64,000 bases of DNA, taken from Mesorhizobium neociceri (lineage in GTDB: Bacteria > Pseudomonadota > Alphaproteobacteria > Rhizobiales > Rhizobiaceae). A model generated the notes under the pieces. The model had not been told where the DNA came from, made no database searches, and saw only the letters and a list, made by a program, of their open reading frames with translations. Each line of letters opens with the position of its first letter. Position 1 is the stretch's first letter. Shown in pieces: positions 36,980 to 45,928 of this stretch. The stretch spans positions 1 to 64,000 of the forward strand of contig NZ_JACDTY010000006.1 in the NCBI RefSeq assembly GCF_013520985.1, written 5' to 3'. The position numbers and the translations under genes were made by a program.

Positions 36980-37912
36980 CTAGATCCGCCGCCAGATGAA
37001 GGCCAGATAGAGCCCAAGCGTACCAGCCAGCGTCTGCCGGTAGACGCCGCTTTTCCGGAGAAGACGCAGGCGTCGCAAGACGCCGCCCTTGCGCGCCCTG
37101 ATGAACAGGCCGAGGCAAGCGGCGGCATCCTTGGTGAGGATGTCGCGGTTGACAGCCAAACCGCTCAGATTGTGATCGGTCCAGACGGCGAACTCGCCCT
37201 TGAACAGACGTCCCAGCCGCGACAGCCGTGCCTTCCACGACACGTTGGCGCCGACCAGGTTTGCCTCATGCTGGCGGTAGCGCACCAGCGGCCGCGGGTC
37301 ATAGCGGACAATGCCGCCTGCAGCGGTGACGATCAGATAGGTCCACCAGTCATGGCTGACGAACTCGGTCCTTGCCGATGCCTTTGCCAGCAGTTTTCGC
37401 GCCGCGCGGTTGATCATCATGGTGTTGCCGCCGGCAATGCTTTGCACAAGCGCATTGCGAAACGACGGCGGCTTTAGGAACAGCGGCGAATACCCTTGCG
37501 CCGCGCCGGTTTCGGACATGGTCGCGGTCCTCGAGCAAAACAGCAGCGGTGTTTCGGCATCGTGCGCCTGCATCCAGGCAATAGCGCTCTCCAGCCTGTC
37601 CGGCTCCCAGATGTCGTCCTGGTCGCAGAAGGCGTAGTAGTCGGCATCGATGCGCGGATCGATGATCATCGAGCGGAAGTTGGCGGCAAAGCCCTGGCGA
37701 GGGCCGTCCGACAGGGTCAACCGACCCTTGGACCAGCGGCTCTGCCAGGCGCCGATGATGGCAGAAGTGCCATCCGTCGAGCCGTCGTCGGAGACCCAGA
37801 GGTCGACAAGAGGATACGACTGCGCAAGCAGCGATGCGAGCTGCTCGTCAAGGAAAGTCGCGCCATCCTTCGTGCCCAGCAGCACGGCCACGCGCTGATC
37901 TTGTCTGCTCAC
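36980..37912 (-). CDS. Glycosyltransferase family 2
   Basis: A 310-residue GT-A enzyme. VAVLLGTKDGATFLDEQL opens the nucleotide-sugar domain; SDDGSTDGT (about 40-48) and FCDQDDIWEPDRL (about 93-105) are the Asp motifs binding UDP or dTDP-sugar and metal. The profile is that of rhamnosyltransferase-like GT2 proteins, which would suit the rml genes at 51.7-55.1 kb, but donor and acceptor are not shown. The C-terminus is basic and may contact membrane. It precedes the initiating transferase on the same strand. Confidence 0.9.
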   Translation of the reverse strand: MSRQDQRVAVLLGTKDGATFLDEQLASLLAQSYPLVDLWVSDDGSTDGTSAIIGAWQSRWSKGRLTLSDGPRQGFAANFRSMIIDPRIDADYYAFCDQDDIWEPDRLESAIAWMQAHDAETPLLFCSRTATMSETGAAQGYSPLFLKPPSFRNALVQSIAGGNTMMINRAARKLLAKASARTEFVSHDWWTYLIVTAAGGIVRYDPRPLVRYRQHEANLVGANVSWKARLSRLGRLFKGEFAVWTDHNLSGLAVNRDILTKDAAACLGLFIRARKGGVLRRLRLLRKSGVYRQTLAGTLGLYLAFIWRRI

Positions 37913-38003
37913 TGGTTCAGAATCATCTGCAAACGCCTGGGACCGGCCATCGGATTGGTTTCAATAGCCAATAGCGCTCGATCAGGACAGGCTTTTTGTT
38001 TCC

Positions 38004-38070
38004 GCAATTCCTCAGGGAAAGCGCTGCGCGCTTTTCCCGGGAAAACCGCTCACACTTTTCCTGGAATTGC
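38004..38070 (-). repeat. Palindromic intergenic repeat, copy 2
   Basis: A 67-bp near-identical copy of the repeat after glgC, again bounded by GCAATTCC and GGAATTGC and again beginning one base after a minus-strand stop codon, here that of the dehydratase gene. Confidence 0.85.
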
Positions 38071-38071
38071 T

Positions 38072-40060
38072 TTAGCCCGCTTGTCCGACTGTTTTCGCAA
38101 CGGTTTCCCGGCGTGCTTCACCTTGAGGCTTGTCCGCCTGATGAAGTCCGGCCATGACGGCGAGCGCGGCGGCCTTGTCCTGATCTCGCATGGCCGCCTG
38201 CAGCGATGTCAGCGCGGCCTGGACCTTGGGCCATCCCACGACATCGGTTCTGAGGCCAAAGATCTTGGGGATATCGAGCGCGACAATCTCCTCATTGCCG
38301 CCATGCAGCACCTCGTGAAGCTTCTCGCCCGGCCTGATCCCGGTGAACCGGATCGGAATGTCGGTGTAGGGGCTTTTGCCGGCCATGCGGATCATGGTTT
38401 CGGCGACTTCGAGGATCGGCACCGGCTTGCCCATGTCGAGCATGTAGATGGCGTAATCGTCCTTGCCCTGGCGCCGCTCGGCATCGGCCGCCGACATGAT
38501 GACGAGGTCGACGGCTTCGGCCACCGTCATGAAGTAGCGGGTCATGCGGCGATCGGTGATGGTAACCGGACCGCCGGCCTCGATCTGCGCCTGGAAGATG
38601 GTGGCGACCGAGCCGTTGGAGCCGAAGACATTGCCGAACCGCACGGCGATGAACTTGGTGCCGGAGCGACGGCCATTGGGTTCGGTGGTGTGCGTTTCGT
38701 GCAGCGAAGAGACGATCTGCTCGGCGGCGCGTTTTGTCATGCCGAGCACCGAGGTCGGATCGACCGCCTTGTCGCTGGAAATCAGCAGGAACTGCGGCAC
38801 GCCGCATTTGGCGGCAACCTCGGCGCAGACGAGGGTACCCAGAATGTTGGTCTGGATCGCCGATTCCCAGTTTTCCTCGAGCAGCGGCACATGTTTGAGC
38901 GCGGCGGCGTGGAAGATGATGTCGGGCTTGAAATCGCTGACGACGCGGGTGATCTGGCGCCGGTCGGTGACATCGACGATGCGGCTCTTGAGCCGGTCAT
39001 GATCCTTCTCGTCGACCTGCTGGTCGAGCTGGAAAATCCCGAACTCCGAGATATCGGCGACCAGAACCGCCTCGGCGCCGAGTTCCAGCGACCGCTTGAC
39101 CAGGATGCGGCCGATTGAGCCGGCGCCGCCGGTCACCAGGACGCGTTTGCCGCCGACGAAGCCGCCGATCCGCTCAATATCAGAAGGAACCGTGGAGCGA
39201 CGAAGGATGGTTTCCATCTCGACGGCGTCGAGGACCAGCTTACCGCCCTGCCCGAGCTCCGAGACGCCGGAGAACTGGACGACGGCGATGCCGCTGTGGC
39301 GGGCGACACGGACCAGCTCCGAATACTCCTCGATCTCGCGTTCGGTGCCATTGCCAAAAATCAGCATGTCGAGGCTTTTGGTGCCTCTTGCATACTCTTC
39401 GAGGACCTCGACCAGGCGGGGCCGCACGCCCACCACCGGGACGCCCTGGATCTGCGTGCCCAGCGGCGCGCCGTTCTCGATGGCCATGATGCCGGCGATG
39501 GAATATTCGGCCGGCTGGGCCGTGCGCGTGAACCGGATGATAACGTCTGCTTCGCCGAGCCTGCCGACGAACAGCGCCTGCTTGATCGCCACGTTGTTTG
39601 CGTTGCGACTCAGGATGCGCCAGCTCGCGCCATCGCGCAGGAAGCGGTAGTAAAGCCGGGGCGCCGATATGATGGTGAAGGAGACGAGGAAAAAGACGAT
39701 GAACTGGCGCTCGTTGAGCCCGGTCACCGGCTGAAACGATCGAACCGCCAGCGAGACGACATAGAGCGTGACGGTCAGGATCGCGCAGCTCTTCAGGATG
39801 TTGAAGAAGTCCGGCGTGGAGGCGAAACGCCACACGGTGTTGTAGAGGCCGCAATAGCGAAACAGGAGATGGCCTAGCACGACGATGAGCGTCCAGCAGG
39901 CGAGACCCGGATAAGACAGCGGATCGAACGACAGCCTCGACTGCGACAAAACAAGACTGAACGCCACCGCAACCAGGACCATGACAAGATCCTGGACCAT
40001 GATGATGGCGCGCCGCATCTTCGGCCGAAGTCCGGACACGACTTCTACATAGGATGTCAT
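38072..40060 (-). CDS. Membrane-bound nucleotide-sugar 4,6-dehydratase (WbpM/CapD/WreV-like)
   Basis: A 662-residue protein. Four membrane helices lie in residues 18-135. A first Rossmann-like domain (160-270) follows, and a catalytic SDR domain starts at LVTGGAGSIG (311-317) and contains SSDKAVDPTSVLGMTKRA. Such proteins turn UDP-GlcNAc into UDP-4-keto-6-deoxy-GlcNAc, the first step to QuiNAc or FucNAc. The usual MGxxK is VLGMTK here, with Leu in place of Met and the Lys kept. The start ATG at 40060 is at the beginning of similarity; its GGAG lies rather far upstream. Confidence 0.92.
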   Translation of the reverse strand: MTSYVEVVSGLRPKMRRAIIMVQDLVMVLVAVAFSLVLSQSRLSFDPLSYPGLACWTLIVVLGHLLFRYCGLYNTVWRFASTPDFFNILKSCAILTVTLYVVSLAVRSFQPVTGLNERQFIVFFLVSFTIISAPRLYYRFLRDGASWRILSRNANNVAIKQALFVGRLGEADVIIRFTRTAQPAEYSIAGIMAIENGAPLGTQIQGVPVVGVRPRLVEVLEEYARGTKSLDMLIFGNGTEREIEEYSELVRVARHSGIAVVQFSGVSELGQGGKLVLDAVEMETILRRSTVPSDIERIGGFVGGKRVLVTGGAGSIGRILVKRSLELGAEAVLVADISEFGIFQLDQQVDEKDHDRLKSRIVDVTDRRQITRVVSDFKPDIIFHAAALKHVPLLEENWESAIQTNILGTLVCAEVAAKCGVPQFLLISSDKAVDPTSVLGMTKRAAEQIVSSLHETHTTEPNGRRSGTKFIAVRFGNVFGSNGSVATIFQAQIEAGGPVTITDRRMTRYFMTVAEAVDLVIMSAADAERRQGKDDYAIYMLDMGKPVPILEVAETMIRMAGKSPYTDIPIRFTGIRPGEKLHEVLHGGNEEIVALDIPKIFGLRTDVVGWPKVQAALTSLQAAMRDQDKAAALAVMAGLHQADKPQGEARRETVAKTVGQAG

Positions 40061-40238
40061 TGGGTAGTACTGAACTCCAGGCGCAAGGACATGGACACTA
40101 ACGTGGCACGAGAGCGACGGAAACCCGTCACCGATCACCAGTTTAGAATGCCAATCCCCAGCCCCGCCGCTTTGTATCGCATAGCGTGGAGTCACGGTCA
40201 TCGCCAGATATTTTTTTGGAAATGCCCTCAGCTGGCCG

Positions 40239-41606
40239 TCAATCTCGCCGGTCAGATGGGAGGCGTGCGCCAAGATCCAGACGCGTTTTCTCAAAGCGAG
40301 CGTCACCGATCAGATTGTTCCACTCATAGGGGTCGGCGCTCAAATCATAGAGTTCTTCGGACAAATCGGAGTAGCGGGTGTAGCGCCAGCGGCTTGACCG
40401 CACGGAATGATTGCCGCGCAACCATGTCATGATGGCGCAATGGTCTTCCATCTCACCGCCCCGCGCCAAAGGCATGAGTGAACGGCCGTCAATGTCCGCC
40501 GGTGGCTCGAGCCCGCAAAGATCCAGAAGCGTGGGGAACAGGTCGACCAGACTGACCGGCTGTTCGACGCGAGCCGACGTCGCCATGCCTCGTGGCGGCA
40601 ACAGAATGAAAGGGACGCGCGTTGCCTCCTCCCACAGCACGAATTTTCGCCAGTGCAGCTTTTCGCCAAGGTGGAATCCGTTGTCTCCCCAAAGGACCAC
40701 GATCGTATTGTCGGCGGCGGGCGAAGCATCCAAGGCGGCAAGCACGCGTCCGATCTGGCTGTCGCAGTAGGAGATGGCGCCGAGATAGCCCTGTACGGCG
40801 TTGCGCCATTGCCCATGCTTCAACACGGTTTCGTGATCCGGCGGCGAGAGAGCCCAAGCCTTTGCGATGGCGGGAACGTCGTCGAGGTCATCATTTTTGA
40901 CAAAGGGCAGGCTGACCTTGTCGAGAGGATAAAGATCGAGGAATCGCTCCGGAACGTACCAGGGCAAATGCGGCTTGTAGAAACCCGTCGCGCAAAAGAA
41001 CGGCTGCTGGTGCGGTTTTTCGAGGAAGGCGCAAACCGCGTCGGCGGTCTTGAAATCGGGCATCTCCGGCTCGCGGGCTGGCTCGATGGCGCCCCAGTCG
41101 AAGTGATGATTCATCGACGCTACATTCTGGAAATCATCAAAATCAAACATGCGGTTGAGCGGCCGATGCAGCGGCATCGGCTCGGCGGCGGTCGTATGGA
41201 ATTCGTCCCACATGGCTGGGCGGTTCTCGATGTCGCTCCATCTTGCCGACAGCGTCCTGTTGCGCCCCGCATCGGCGTAGTCGAAGCTGCCATGGAACAC
41301 TTTCCCCGCACCCATGCAGAAATACCCGGCCTCGCGCAGGTGCTCGAGCAGCGTGACCTTGCGCAGCGGCGCCTCCCAGAATGGCTCGTTCTGGTAGACA
41401 CCCGTTGTCGTCGGCAGACATCCGGTGAACACGGACATCCGGCTGGCATTGCAATAAGGCGCCGTGCAGTAGGCCCGCAGGAACGTCGTTCCACGCGATG
41501 CGAGCTGGTCGATTGCAGGCGTCTTGACGTCCGGATGGCGGCCCAATGGCGCAATCCAGGAATTGAGGTCGTCAGCCACGATGAAGAGGATGTTGGGTCG
41601 CTCCAT
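40239..41606 (-). CDS. Sulfatase, iduronate-2-sulfatase-like
   Basis: A 455-residue type I sulfatase without a signal peptide. The metal ligands start at VADDLNS (Asp 12, Asp 13). The formylglycine motif is C52-N-A-S-R56 (CxAxR form), and WGDNGFHLGEKLHW carries Asp 308, Asn 309, Lys 316 and His 318. Overall it resembles iduronate or choline sulfatase-type enzymes. The substrate may be a sulfated sugar. The ATG overlaps the stop of the sulfotransferase gene upstream by one base (TAATG), so an enzyme adding and one removing sulfate are translated together. Confidence 0.9.
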   Translation of the reverse strand: MERPNILFIVADDLNSWIAPLGRHPDVKTPAIDQLASRGTTFLRAYCTAPYCNASRMSVFTGCLPTTTGVYQNEPFWEAPLRKVTLLEHLREAGYFCMGAGKVFHGSFDYADAGRNRTLSARWSDIENRPAMWDEFHTTAAEPMPLHRPLNRMFDFDDFQNVASMNHHFDWGAIEPAREPEMPDFKTADAVCAFLEKPHQQPFFCATGFYKPHLPWYVPERFLDLYPLDKVSLPFVKNDDLDDVPAIAKAWALSPPDHETVLKHGQWRNAVQGYLGAISYCDSQIGRVLAALDASPAADNTIVVLWGDNGFHLGEKLHWRKFVLWEEATRVPFILLPPRGMATSARVEQPVSLVDLFPTLLDLCGLEPPADIDGRSLMPLARGGEMEDHCAIMTWLRGNHSVRSSRWRYTRYSDLSEELYDLSADPYEWNNLIGDARFEKTRLDLGARLPSDRRD

Positions 41607-42397
41607 TAGCCTTCTACCGCCCTGCTCTGATCCATGGTCGGCCAGTCGGAAACCGAAAGCCCCGAAAGTCTGGAGAATTCGGCGGTGTCATCGTAAAAAA
41701 TCTCGCGCAAATAGGTTACATCCTCCGGCCGAAGTTCGTTCTCGCATCGTCTCCCCAGATGATCGGTTCGCGCAGCAAGCGGAGGAAACGGTTGGATGGA
41801 GAGGAAACGGGAAACGGCATCCAGCGTAGCTTGATGATCCCTCAGCAGATCAAGTGAACGCAGGAGCAGAACGTTCTCCCTTGGGAACAAGGCAAACAGC
41901 CGGCGTAGCTGGCGTGCGTAAAAGCCCCGTTCGACATAGCTATACACACGCCACGCCGGATCGGTCTGATCCAGCCCCTTGAGCCGCCAGCGGCCTTGTC
42001 GGATCGCCAGGTGAAAAGGCAGATGCTCCGATCGGTTGCCCGTCTCCATGCGCCATTGCGACCAGGCTCGCTCGATCGGATCGCGAAAAATGAAGACCAG
42101 TTTCATTCCGGGATTGTATCGCTTTATCCTTTCCAACGATGGCGGCCAGAAGAGATATATCGGGGTCACGTCAAATCCGATGCCTCTCCCGGCATCTTCG
42201 GAAAAAAAGCTTCCCAACTTGCGATAATCCGGCGCTGACCAGTCCTGCGTCTCGTCGTCAAAGAAATGCATCTCCTTGACGGACGGCGTCGCCAGCTGCG
42301 GGTGTTGCCTGAGATAGCCGAACAGGCTGGTGGTGCCGGATTTCTGCACGCCACCAACAATGAAGCCCAACACAGGCTGGTCCAATGCATCTCTCAT
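41606..42397 (-). CDS. Sulfotransferase 1 (NDST-like)
   Basis: A 263-residue PAPS-dependent sulfotransferase. The 5'-phosphosulfate loop is VQKSGTTSLFGYL (about residues 17-29), and the 3'-phosphate motif is FRDPIERAWSQW (about 104-115). EMHFFDDE and GFDVTPIYLF follow the pattern of heparan sulfate N-deacetylase/sulfotransferase C-terminal domains. It likely sulfates the polysaccharide made by this region. It is divergent from the Wzm gene and coupled to the sulfatase gene. Confidence 0.9.
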   Translation of the reverse strand: MRDALDQPVLGFIVGGVQKSGTTSLFGYLRQHPQLATPSVKEMHFFDDETQDWSAPDYRKLGSFFSEDAGRGIGFDVTPIYLFWPPSLERIKRYNPGMKLVFIFRDPIERAWSQWRMETGNRSEHLPFHLAIRQGRWRLKGLDQTDPAWRVYSYVERGFYARQLRRLFALFPRENVLLLRSLDLLRDHQATLDAVSRFLSIQPFPPLAARTDHLGRRCENELRPEDVTYLREIFYDDTAEFSRLSGLSVSDWPTMDQSRAVEG

Positions 42398-42517
42398 GCC
42401 AAGGCTACTTCTTTGTCACGACTGTATCTCCCACACCGACCCCTGTCCTGGATCTCCCCGTCGACGGGCTGGCAGGACATGTCAATCCTCCAGAATCCTA
42501 ACCGCTGCCAAAAAGGA

Positions 42518-42556
42518 AACGCATCTTGTCGCAGCTCCAACGCGACAAGATGCGTT
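42518..42556. repeat. Perfect 15-bp-arm hairpin upstream of the exporter genes
   Basis: AACGCATCTTGTCGC (42518-42532) and its exact complement GCGACAAGATGCGTT (42542-42556) enclose a nine-base loop, in the divergent gap between sulfotransferase 1 and the Wzm gene. Read on the minus strand the stem is followed by TCCTTTTTGG. It may be an operator, a leader structure of the exporter message, or a terminator against antisense transcripts. Confidence 0.75.
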
Positions 42557-42654
42557 GCTAAATATGCGTCGGCATGGCTATGAAGGGCGACTTTGGCTGT
42601 CCCATCGCCATAGGGTATGATGCAATACAACAAAAGACTGCGACACTGGAAACG

Positions 42655-43446
42655 ATGATTGCGGCACTAAACGGCGCTGTCGACGATATCTCAAAGGCCA
42701 TGAGGCTGCATCGGGTGTGGGTTGCGCTTGCCCGGGAAGACATCGGCGATCAGCACAGACGCACGACGCTCGGCCCCCTTTGGCTGCTGGTCAACTATGT
42801 TGCGTTGATGGGCACATTCGTTTTCGTGTTCCAGCCCGCCGGCAATGACGCTGCGGGCTATTCTGCCTATGTCGCCATCGGGCTTCTGGTGTGGTTCTAT
42901 TTGACGGAAATCATTTCCCTGAGCGTGTCGCTCTTTCAGCGCGAAGAAAGTTTCATAGAAGGCACGACGCTGCCGTTGTTTGTGTATGTGATGCGCATGG
43001 CGCTGCAGTCTATTATCCGCGCGGGCTATGCAATCGCGGGTTGTATTGTCATTTTGCTCCTGAGCGGCTCGGCGCTCAATGCTGCATGGCTGTGGTCGCT
43101 CGCGGGGCTCTTCATGATCCTGCTGGCCACCCCGGCCGTTATCACAGTCTTCGCCTTTCTCGGCGCTTTCTTTCCAGACAGCGAGTTCATTGTCGGCAAC
43201 ATGATGCGGGTCGGTATGTTTTTCACGCCAGTGTTCTGGGTATACAACGGGCAAGACGGCGTTCAAAAATACGCCTACCACTGGAACCCGTTCACCTATT
43301 TCCTGGAGATCGTGCGAGTGCCGATCATCAGCGGCGAATTGCCCATGCACGCTTTCGCTGTAACCGGCATCATATCACTCGCTGTATGGGCGATTGCATT
43401 GCTGCTGCTGGGCCGATATCGCAAGCAAGTCGTCTTCTTAATTTGA
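42655..43446 (+). CDS. Polysaccharide ABC exporter permease, Wzm-like
   Basis: A 263-residue ABC-2 type permease with six helices. The amphipathic N-terminus (HRVWVALAREDIGDQHRRTTLGPLW) and GLLVWFYLTEIISLSVSLF are typical of Wzm/KpsM/RfbA exporters. It forms the channel for undecaprenyl-linked O-antigen or capsule. The ATG at 42655 has GGAAACG close by; a frame from 42574 adds 27 residues without family features, so the start is uncertain. The Wzt gene follows after seven bases. Confidence 0.88.
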   Translation: MIAALNGAVDDISKAMRLHRVWVALAREDIGDQHRRTTLGPLWLLVNYVALMGTFVFVFQPAGNDAAGYSAYVAIGLLVWFYLTEIISLSVSLFQREESFIEGTTLPLFVYVMRMALQSIIRAGYAIAGCIVILLLSGSALNAAWLWSLAGLFMILLATPAVITVFAFLGAFFPDSEFIVGNMMRVGMFFTPVFWVYNGQDGVQKYAYHWNPFTYFLEIVRVPIISGELPMHAFAVTGIISLAVWAIALLLLGRYRKQVVFLI

Positions 43447-43453
43447 GTTTTCG

Positions 43454-44209
43454 ATGGTTTCCATCAAGCTGCATAATATTAGTCTGGTCTACAGACTGCA
43501 CGAGAAGGTGACGCTTTCCGCGCCAGATCGGCGCGTGGCCGGGCCAGGCGGCAGAATTGAAGGCTCAGGCAGAAAGCAATTCGTGCAGGCTCTCGACGGC
43601 ATCAGTTTCGAACTCAAGGCGGGCGACCGATTGGGCCTGGTCGGCCCAAACGGCGCCGGCAAGACCACCCTTCTCAAGGTGCTCTACGGGATCTACGAGC
43701 CATCCGGGGGGAGCATTGCCATCGAAGGCAAGGTCGATGCCCTGTTCAACATCAACATCGGCTTTCGTCGCGAGGCCACGGGACGCAGGAACATCGTGTT
43801 GCGTGGATTGATCAGCGGATGGACGGAATCCGAGATCGAGGAAAAAATGGAGGAGATCATTGCCTTCAGCGAGTTGGGCGACTTCATCGACCTGCCGTTC
43901 AAGTCCTACAGCCAGGGCATGGCCGCGCGGCTGGCATTTTCGATGGCAACGTCGCTGGACCCTGAGATCCTGCTGATGGATGAATGGATCGGCGCCGGTG
44001 ACGCCTCATTTCAGGACAAGGCCAAAAGGCGCATGGATGAGCTCGCGGAAAAGGCAGGCATCATCGTTCTGGCGAGCCACAATGAGAGCCTTATCGAAAG
44101 CGTATGCACAAAAAAACTGACGCTCAAAAGCGGTCAAGTGGAATCCCTCACGACGAAGCCAATCAAACGCTCTCGAACTGAAAAAACTGTTTTGTCGCGA
44201 CCAAGATAA
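43454..44209 (+). CDS. Polysaccharide ABC exporter ATPase, Wzt-like
   Basis: A 251-residue ATPase. Walker A is GPNGAGKTT (64-72), the signature SYSQGMAARLAF (151-162) and Walker B ILLMDEWIGAGD (172-183), all typical of the Wzt/KpsT/TagH subfamily. The C-terminal carbohydrate-binding domain of O9a-type Wzt is missing, so export should not depend on a modified terminal sugar. The message starts directly after the permease gene. Confidence 0.92.
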   Translation: MVSIKLHNISLVYRLHEKVTLSAPDRRVAGPGGRIEGSGRKQFVQALDGISFELKAGDRLGLVGPNGAGKTTLLKVLYGIYEPSGGSIAIEGKVDALFNINIGFRREATGRRNIVLRGLISGWTESEIEEKMEEIIAFSELGDFIDLPFKSYSQGMAARLAFSMATSLDPEILLMDEWIGAGDASFQDKAKRRMDELAEKAGIIVLASHNESLIESVCTKKLTLKSGQVESLTTKPIKRSRTEKTVLSRPR

Positions 44210-44244
44210 ATTTTACCGACAGGCCTCCATAAGCTGGACCGGAG

Positions 44245-44291
44245 GTGGCGCGCGGGTGCGCCACATTATAGTCACAACATGTCGCGACATG
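44245..44291. repeat. Two short palindromes after the Wzt gene
   Basis: GTGGCGC and GCGCCAC (44245-44264) form a stem with a six-base loop, and CATGTCGCGACATG (44278-44291) is a perfect 14-bp palindrome. Both lie in the 177-bp gap before the coiled-coil sulfotransferase gene. Processing site, weak terminator or operator are all possible. Confidence 0.45.
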
Positions 44292-44386
44292 ATGGCGCGC
44301 TGACCATTTCCAGATTGAGGCGGCCTTCAGACACATGTTGACACGGCTACAGCTTCCAAAACCAGCGTAGGGTACAGGCAAGGCTC

Positions 44387-45928
44387 ATGATCGCAGAAGC
44401 CAACCCTGTGGCTTGCCCACCCATGGACGGAATTATGGTGATTGCCGCGACGACAAAGAAGGGTCCAAAGGCAAAGCGAGAAGGCCAGGGCGAGCGCACC
44501 TGCTTGATGGTTCTTGGCATGCATCGGTCCGGTACCAGCGCGTTGGCCGGCGTGCTTCAACTGCTGGGTGTTGCCCTACCAAAGAATTTGATTCCCGCCG
44601 ACGAAAGCAACCGGACAGGTTATTGGGAACCATTGCATCTGGCCCTGCTGAACGAACAGCTCTTGCTCGAACTCGGTAGCCGCTGGGACGACTGGAGGCC
44701 GGTCCGGGTCGAGGAACTGTCGGCAAGCCGGCTCAGATTCTACCGCGACGAGATCGCTCGCCTACTCGATGGCGAATATGGCGGCATGCCAATGGTTGTA
44801 CTCAAGGAGCCGCGGATTTCGCGCATTGTACCAGTCTATCAAGAACTGCTTACATCGCTCAGGTACAAGACCGATTATGTAATGATCACACGCAATCCGC
44901 TGTCGGTCGCCAAATCGCTGGCGAAGCGCGATGGAATGGATCCGGGGTTCGCCTCCCTCGTTTGGCTGAACTACGTTCTGGCCTCCGAGAGAAGTACTAG
45001 GAATTCACCTCGTGTCTTCTTGTCGTACGAATCGATGGTTCGAGATTTCGGACCTGCCCTGGAGAAGATCTCACAACGATTTTCCATCGAATGGCCGCGC
45101 AAGATTAGCTCTGTCGAGAAAGAAATTGCAGCTTATCTGTCGACTGAGCACCAGCACCATCTGGCTGGCGTCGACTTGCTCATGGCTAATGATGGCGTGC
45201 CGGATCTGGCCAAGCGAGCCTATGTCGCCATGCTCGACCTCGAGGAAGACGCGTCTTCGCCAGCAGCGACCGCCGAACTTGATGCTATCTATGACGAATT
45301 TGAGGACCGTTGGCTGCCGGCTGGCCAAGTCATGTTTGCCGAGTTGCGGGCGCGTGAGGCCAAGGCGCGCCTCGCGCCGGCAACCGATTACGCCGCTACA
45401 GAGTTAAGACTGGTCGGCAATGTCCGGGCGCTGATGTCTCAAGTAGATCAACTCGGCACGGAGCGCGACGCATTGAAATCAAAGATCGTGACGATGGTTG
45501 AGCACCAGAGCCGAATGGAAGTGCAGGCAGTTGAGGTTGGGACAAAAGCGGATCGACTGCGATTGGAGATCGCCGACAAGTCAAGAGAGTTGGCCACGAG
45601 GATCAGTGAGATCGCGAGCTTGAATGCCGAACTCTCAACGCGCTCGGTGCAGCTCACAGATTCGAGGCAAGAAATCGCAAAGCATGTCAGCCAGATATCA
45701 GCTCTCCAAGCGCATTTAGGATCGCTCACCGAGAAGTACGACAATCAAGGCCTTGACGTTTCGAATCTGAGGGGCCAATTGGCGGCCGTGACGGAGAGTC
45801 TTCAGACGGCGGTGCATGAGCTAACGCTTATGCAAGAGAGCAAGTCTTGGAAAATTGCGAGAGCATTGTCAAAGCTTGCTTCGCCAATCCGAAACATTCG
45901 CGGCGATACACGGGGCACGGATAAGTGA
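44387..45928 (+). CDS. Sulfotransferase 2 with C-terminal coiled coil
   Basis: A 513-residue protein. The first 300 residues look like a sulfotransferase: LGMHRSGTSAL (43-53) is the 5'-phosphosulfate loop and ITRNPLSVAKSL (167-178) the 3'-phosphate motif. ESNRTGYWE is also typical of this bacterial family. Residues 335-485 form a long heptad-rich coiled coil. The tail SKSWKIARALSKLASPIR is the short motif often found at the end of bacterial glycan-assembly proteins. The coiled coil may measure chain length or scaffold partner enzymes. It overlaps the methyltransferase gene by four bases. Confidence 0.82.
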   Translation: MIAEANPVACPPMDGIMVIAATTKKGPKAKREGQGERTCLMVLGMHRSGTSALAGVLQLLGVALPKNLIPADESNRTGYWEPLHLALLNEQLLLELGSRWDDWRPVRVEELSASRLRFYRDEIARLLDGEYGGMPMVVLKEPRISRIVPVYQELLTSLRYKTDYVMITRNPLSVAKSLAKRDGMDPGFASLVWLNYVLASERSTRNSPRVFLSYESMVRDFGPALEKISQRFSIEWPRKISSVEKEIAAYLSTEHQHHLAGVDLLMANDGVPDLAKRAYVAMLDLEEDASSPAATAELDAIYDEFEDRWLPAGQVMFAELRAREAKARLAPATDYAATELRLVGNVRALMSQVDQLGTERDALKSKIVTMVEHQSRMEVQAVEVGTKADRLRLEIADKSRELATRISEIASLNAELSTRSVQLTDSRQEIAKHVSQISALQAHLGSLTEKYDNQGLDVSNLRGQLAAVTESLQTAVHELTLMQESKSWKIARALSKLASPIRNIRGDTRGTDK

